Part shown: positions 59,546 to 64,000 of the stretch, piece after piece
How positions within the stretch are numbered: the stretch's first letter is position 1
Layout of the letters: each line of letters opens with the position of its first letter
Origin: Zoroaster sp. YZ-2022
Lineage: Eukaryota; Echinodermata; Asteroidea; Forcipulatida; Zoroasteridae
Direction of reading: 5' to 3'
NCBI GenBank assembly: GCA_029582265.1
Contig: CM055816.1
Coordinates: forward strand, 22,593,825 to 22,657,824
Length of the DNA stretch: 64,000 nt
Notes under the pieces: model-generated
The model's database searches: none
What the model was told of the DNA's origin: nothing
The model's input: only the letters and a program-made list of their open reading frames with translations
Program-made: the position numbers and the translations under genes

Positions 59546-59894
59546 ATTCCCTTTAATTATTTATAAGGAAAAATTTATATATATATATATTTTTTTTTTT
59601 TTTTCATCAGGAGTTTGTGTGATTGTCACGTACAAGGCCAGGCAGCTTTACAAACTGAGAGGTCACTTGTGTACAGGAATAAAACCAAGCGTTGGTTGAT
59701 AGCGGGGGTGGATATGTGTGTTGCAATTAGGTAAATACCATATCAGAGCACGTTTCACTTATGCATCTATTCAAATTATAATTAACTGTTTTTGTAGGGT
59801 AGTTTAGAAATTTATAAAAAGCAAATGAGAAATCGAATAAAAAATTACAAACCAAAATAGCTAAATAAAACATATAAAGTACCGGTAAATGTTA
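59546..59894. other. Intergenic between satellite arrays
   Basis: AT-rich with a T run (59590-59604). No gene recognised. Confidence 0.4.
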
Positions 59895-60035
59895 TCTTCT
59901 GAGTATGCCTACTCGCTTTGAATCAAGATATACATCAATGTCCATACAAAGTGCCTTGGTTTTTATTACTCAAAATTCTATGATTATGCTTACTCTTTTT
60001 GAATCAAGATATACATTCAAGGGAAGATACAACAT
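59895..60035. repeat. Inverted fragments of the 81-bp satellite
   Basis: GAGTATGCCTACTCGCTTTG and TATGCTTACTCTTTTTGAAT, then AGATACAACATTGGTAATG, are reverse-complement pieces of the 81-bp unit, so the array changed orientation here. Confidence 0.88.
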
Positions 60036-60049
60036 TGGTAATGTTGGGA

Positions 60050-60229
60050 TAAGTAAGACTAATTGCTGTGACACATGTGAAATTCTATCTTGAGTAGTAA
60101 CTAGTTCTGAAAAGAACTAGAGGTTACAACAAAGAACTGGAGGTTGTAACCTCCAGTTCTTTTCAGAACTAATTACTACTCAATATATAGAGAATTTTAC
60201 ATGGTGTCACCGCAATTAGTCTTACTTAT
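60050..60229. repeat. Long palindrome within the satellite region
   Basis: Inner arms 60092-60130 and 60143-60181 are inverted repeats of 39 bp with two mismatches (GTTCTGAAAAGAACTAG against CAGTTCTTTTCAGAAC). Weaker complementarity extends to AAGTAAGACTAATTGC at 60050 and its inverse at 60229. It separates inverted from direct satellite units. Confidence 0.9.
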
Positions 60230-60261
60230 TCTATGACTATGCTTACTCTCTTCTAAAGAGG

Positions 60262-60720
60262 GTATGCATAATCATAGAAGCAGTTTTGCCAATATTACCA
60301 ATGTTGTACCTTCCCTCTAATGTATATCTTGATTCAAAGAGAGTAAGCATACTCATAGAAGCAGTTTTGCCAACATTACCAATGTTGTACCTTCCCTTCA
60401 ATGTATATCTTGATTCAAAGAGAGTAAGCATACTCATAGAAGCAGTTTGGCCAACATTACCAATGTTCTACCTTCCCTTCAATGTATATCTTGATTCAAA
60501 GAGAGTAAGCATACTCATAGAAGCAGTTTGGCCAACATTACCAATGTTGTACCTTCCCTTCAATGTATATCTTGATTCAAAGAGAGTAAGCATACTCATA
60601 GAAGCAGTTTGGCCAACATTACCAATGTTATCCATTTGCATATCTTAATTCAAAGAGAGTAAACATAATCAAAGAAATAGTTTTGCAAAATTTTAAAATG
60701 CTGTACCTTTCCTTTAATTA
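60262..60720. repeat. 81-bp satellite array, about 5 copies
   Basis: Same unit and orientation as 58551-59545. The last units (60640-60720) are strongly diverged, typical of an array edge. Confidence 0.93.
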
Positions 60721-60880
60721 TTGATGAGGAAACAATTAAAGGGAATGTACAGCGCACGGTATGTGCGCTCATCCTGTTTTGGTTATTAAAGGCACGACGC
60801 CACAGGGCACGTATACACAGGATACAGGCTGGTCGTGTGTAATGTAATTAGGTTAAAAGTCTACGTCACAACCACTGTTG

Positions 60881-61130
60881 TCTATTATTATGACTGGATA
60901 GATGGTTGCTCATTAGTGTCTATTAAATAAAGGCATCCACCACACGGCCATGTTGGTACTCCACTATATCTCTATTATTATGACTGGATAGAGGGTTGCC
61001 TATTGGTGCCGAACAGATAAAGGCATTCCCCGCAGGGCCATGTTGGTACTCCACTATATCTCTATTATTATGACTGGACAGAGAGTGTTGCCAATTGGCG
61101 CTTAAACAGATAAAGGCATCCACCGCAAGA
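60881..61130. repeat. 90-bp tandem repeat, about 3 copies
   Basis: TCTATTATTATGACTGGA recurs at 60881, 60971 and 61061, followed by GGTTGC or GTTGCC, AGATAAAGGCAT and GGCCATGTTGGTACTCC. Confidence 0.9.
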
Positions 61131-62490
61131 TCCTAATGAATTCACAAAGGAATGCACGTTGTAAAACGTGGTTTCTGTGGGTTACAACATGGCACTGAGT
61201 GGGTTACAATGGAAGTGCAAGATCTTTTATCCAGTACATTGGTCACAGCACGGCTCCCAAACGATGCGAAAAACTTGCTTTTCAAAACTGGCTGCCAAAA
61301 CAGAGAGGGGAACAGATAAAATACATTCTGAGAAATATCAAAAATCTATCCCAAGTAATGTGCAAGACAAACATGTTTAAAAATAGTGCTATCCCATATT
61401 TAGTAAATTGGTTGAATGCAAATTAATGATTACTGTTAATTGGGTACTGGTGCAATATTTCATTTATCGATCAGCATCTAACTCTGTTGTGTTCCGGACC
61501 TTTTTGTAACACTAACTGTTTTTCTTGTTTTTAATAATTAATGTCACTTTTGGAACAATTATTATTATTATTTCATTAATCTTGGTGTCATACTTGTATT
61601 TATATGGTTTTCGTGTACTTACATAAGCTCTGTCTGTTGATGTTGGTTTGTCATTTTTGTTTAATTTTGTTGTTGTTGCTGTTGTAGTTGTGGTTTGCTT
61701 TTGCTGTGTTTTTTGGTCTTGACTATGTGTATACGTCTCATTTATGTTTCTTGCTGTAGAATATTTGATGTGATGGTCTGTTTGTTCATGTACTGTTTGT
61801 TTACTTGTTTAAAGTACTATTTGTATTTGCGTTTTTATTGATGGTATTTTTATCGATGGTGTCTCTGAATGTAAATCTCTGATGAATTTGTGTCCAACTG
61901 TATATCTTGTTGTCTGTTTCCTGTCCGTCCTTCATTTCAGTTTAATATTTGATTTTAATAGTTTATTTTTATTTTTACATAACTGATTTTTTTAAACTGA
62001 ACTAAACGTATCTATTTTATATTGTAAGTGAAATGTTGTTGTTCAAACCATTGCCGTTTGCGCTGAAGATTCTTTTGTCTCAGTCATTCCCTTGAATAAT
62101 CTACTCCATTTTGCGACACAAAACCTGCGCTGTGTGGACATCTTGTGTTCTGACGTCCACATAGCGTATGTAACGCTTACTCGCCTATTCGCATTTACCA
62201 TGGCACTAACAACGAGGTACACTTTTTCTATTCTTCCTTGAAATAGTGTTGTAAGGCAATAGAATCCCTAAACAATATAAACCATTCTGAACAAACACAA
62301 AACATGACAAGCAGAAACATGACAGTTTTATAAATATCTGGATTTTTATTATTCACAATTAATAAAAATGATAGTAATAACTTCAGCATTGATAAACCAA
62401 AGAAACAAACGAAAAAAACATGGTTCCACTTTGGAAATAAAAACAACATCTAATTTTTTGTTAAAAATCTGAATACATTTTTTGAAATTT
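61131..62490. other. Intergenic, no gene
   Basis: 61440-62080 is T/G-rich, UTR-like text without a long open frame; it may be the 3' part of a retroelement but there is no diagnostic motif. 62090-62490 is AT-rich with short frames only. Confidence 0.4.
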
Positions 62491-62492
62491 CT

Positions 62493-62590
62493 TATGGAGT
62501 GCCATGGCCGAGCGGTTGAGTGCATAGGATTTATGTTCTGAATTTGGGTTTGAATCCTGGCCGCGATTGGCATTATTTCTCTTCACCCAG
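62493..62590 (+). mobile_element. tRNA-Leu-like SINE head (family S1 or relative)
   Basis: GGAGTGCCATGGCCGAGCGG (A-box region) and GGGTTTGAATCCTGGC (B box) parallel the S1 head at 1531-1610. The acceptor stem is partly kept (GTGCCA against TTGGCAT), but the anticodon arm is decayed and the S1 central domain is not evident downstream. Confidence 0.65.
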
Positions 62591-62799
62591 GAGTATAAAT
62601 AGATACTTGTAAGGGTAGAGGTTGATAATGTGTATGAAAAATCCTCTGAAGCACTACGGTACCTGGGGCTGTTTACTCCTTATTAGTTTGCTCTATACTC
62701 CCCAGGGAGCTCAGAAACATTACAGGAATGATATTGGCCCAATGACCAGTTTCAAAACATTTGTCTTCATTTTCGTTAAAGAACGTTAAAATTCATGCC

Positions 62800-63500
62800 G
62801 TTTTTACTGATCCAATCAAATTAGGGTTTCTTGTTTTAGATTGTTGCGTTCAAATTAACTTCTAGGCAGTCATTATTTCGTACCTGTCGTTCACGTTTGT
62901 GCTTATTTAGTTATATTTTTTTAATGTCATCCTGAAACTGGATGTTTCGCATCTTTTCTCGATTGATGCAGTCAAAGTAATTAACAATCATCGGTGCGCA
63001 ACGGCTTTCATTTAAATGGGCAACCAATTTCATCTTAAGAGTATTTAAACGCAACCTTGGTAAATGTCAGTGAGTTATTTGATGATTATTTTTTCTCAGT
63101 TATGAAAGTCACTCAGGCCTTTTTTTCAAAACTTCTTTTATGTCGCTATCCAATTTCTTGATAATTTGATATTCAAGAATATGAGAATGCATACGGGGTC
63201 CTCTTGCATAACAGATTTGTTCCCCGTTGTAATATTTCCATGCATGTTATTCGTTCACATTTTCCCTTATGTTTTATTTTCTCTTCGCCCTTTTTTTTTT
63301 TTTTTTTTTTTAAGGGAGTGCTTTCTTTAGCCTGCAATCTGCTGACGCGCAAGGCAAATAGTTATAAATCTGTCTTTTTCATACCCAGGCCTTAGAATTG
63401 AAAGTAATAATATGACAACTGAATGCCAATTGATGACAATTCTTGATCAACTGCTTGCGACTGGTCTGGATAAAATTGAATGAACTTAGCAAACCCTTTC
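62800..63500. repeat. Duplicated block T, second copy
   Basis: Matches 45735-46330 and 46954-47050 and carries the empty site for the LINE fragment at about 63400-63410. A T run (63287-63311) is specific to this copy. Confidence 0.8.
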
Positions 63501-63769
63501 AATTAGAATGAACTTATATTGGTGATGGGTTGGGTTAAATGACAATAGAATACTCAACTTATGAATTTGAATCTTTTTGCTGATTGAATGATGATGTAAA
63601 GGAGCATTCATTTTCAAATCAAATTCAGGTATTAAACTGAATGGAAAAAAGTTTGAAATTCGCCTGGAAATATGTATTTATGTCGTGGCATATTTGGAAC
63701 AAACTACTGAATCTTTCAAAGGTTAAAGGGACAATATCGTAATTAAAAAAAAAAATGTTTTACGCAATT
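63501..63769. other. Intergenic, no gene
   Basis: AT-rich; nothing recognised. Confidence 0.4.
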
Positions 63770-64000
63770 CGCCCCACACAAGGCCAATGGCCACTCCAAG
63801 GTGGGGGCTACTAAGTCATTGGGTTGTTACAACGACTCCACACTGAAGAAACCAGCCCCTCGCACCGAAACAAGACAAGTTAATAACCAGCCTCTTCACG
63901 GTGCGAATAGGACTGGGAGGGGTAACTAGTCCAGAACAAGGCAGTTATTAAACTGCCTCTGCCCCTATAAGCAATTATGGTTAAGTGTCTTGCTCAAGGA
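63770..64000 (-). mobile_element. SINE-like element cut by the window edge
   Basis: 63971-64000 is the reverse complement of the S1 central domain (CCTTGAGCAAGACACTTAAC, then CATAATTGC; compare 1628-1654). The GC-richer 63780-63965 would be its downstream body, unlike that of S1, so it may be a different SINE family sharing the same central domain. The tRNA head would lie beyond the right edge. Confidence 0.65.

Overview
The window looks like AT-rich, gene-poor genomic DNA of an animal. The evidence is tRNA-derived SINEs, LINE reverse-transcriptase remnants, Helitron-type elements, many micro- and minisatellites, and two secreted proteins with a PAN/apple domain followed by a fibrinogen-related domain (FReD). 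Lineage-specific FReD expansions are typical of marine invertebrates, and an echinoderm or other invertebrate deuterostome is plausible, but nothing here fixes the species. Only two protein-coding genes are well supported, both on the minus strand: 36311-37354 (347 aa) and 53586-54620 (344 aa). A broken third FReD piece lies at 53262-53400. Almost all other open frames are repeats read as protein.

The large-scale layout is a tandem segmental array. In plus-strand order a unit runs: block M (9510-16221; 40187-45093), block N (18525-18830; 45160-45410), block O (18975-20200; 47575-49300), block P (20205-21233; 49301-50445; and 29455-29690 joined to 34108-34680), block Q (35395-35765; 50665-51060), the FReD gene with its promoter (36.2-37.8 kb; 53.3-54.9 kb), then a post-FReD block (37841-38130; 54.9-56.55 kb; and 46-85 plus 764-1170 at the left edge). 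The left edge starts in post-FReD sequence, which predicts a further FReD paralogue just outside the window. The paralogous blocks serve as internal controls: they show empty sites for several transposons and the birth or loss of individual minisatellites.

Mobile DNA. The most notable system is a family of non-autonomous Helitron-like (Helitron2/Helentron-type) elements at 25632-28547, 29691-34107 and, nested in the second, 29758-31346. Each starts AGGTGTTCG, carries an inverted copy of that terminus near its 3' end, then a hairpin, then CTAG, and sits between T residues. Terminal and hairpin bases co-vary among the copies. Two of them carry arrays of a roughly 147-bp satellite. Other elements are a 494-bp TIR element (11511-12004) and a 322-bp foldback with a 13-bp target duplication (21234-21555), both with empty sites in paralogous blocks, a probable TA-flanked MITE (16324-16548), several tRNA-derived SINEs (two in palindromic arrangement) and LINE fragments at 40789-40995 and 46338-46953.

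Tandem repeats are abundant, with units of 7/9, 11, 15, 17, 22, 43, 52, 76, 81, 89, about 95, 132 and 147 bp. The rest (for example 21.6-24.3, 51.1-53.2 and 61.1-62.5 kb) is AT-rich sequence in which no gene can be supported. All boundaries were read by eye and are approximate.
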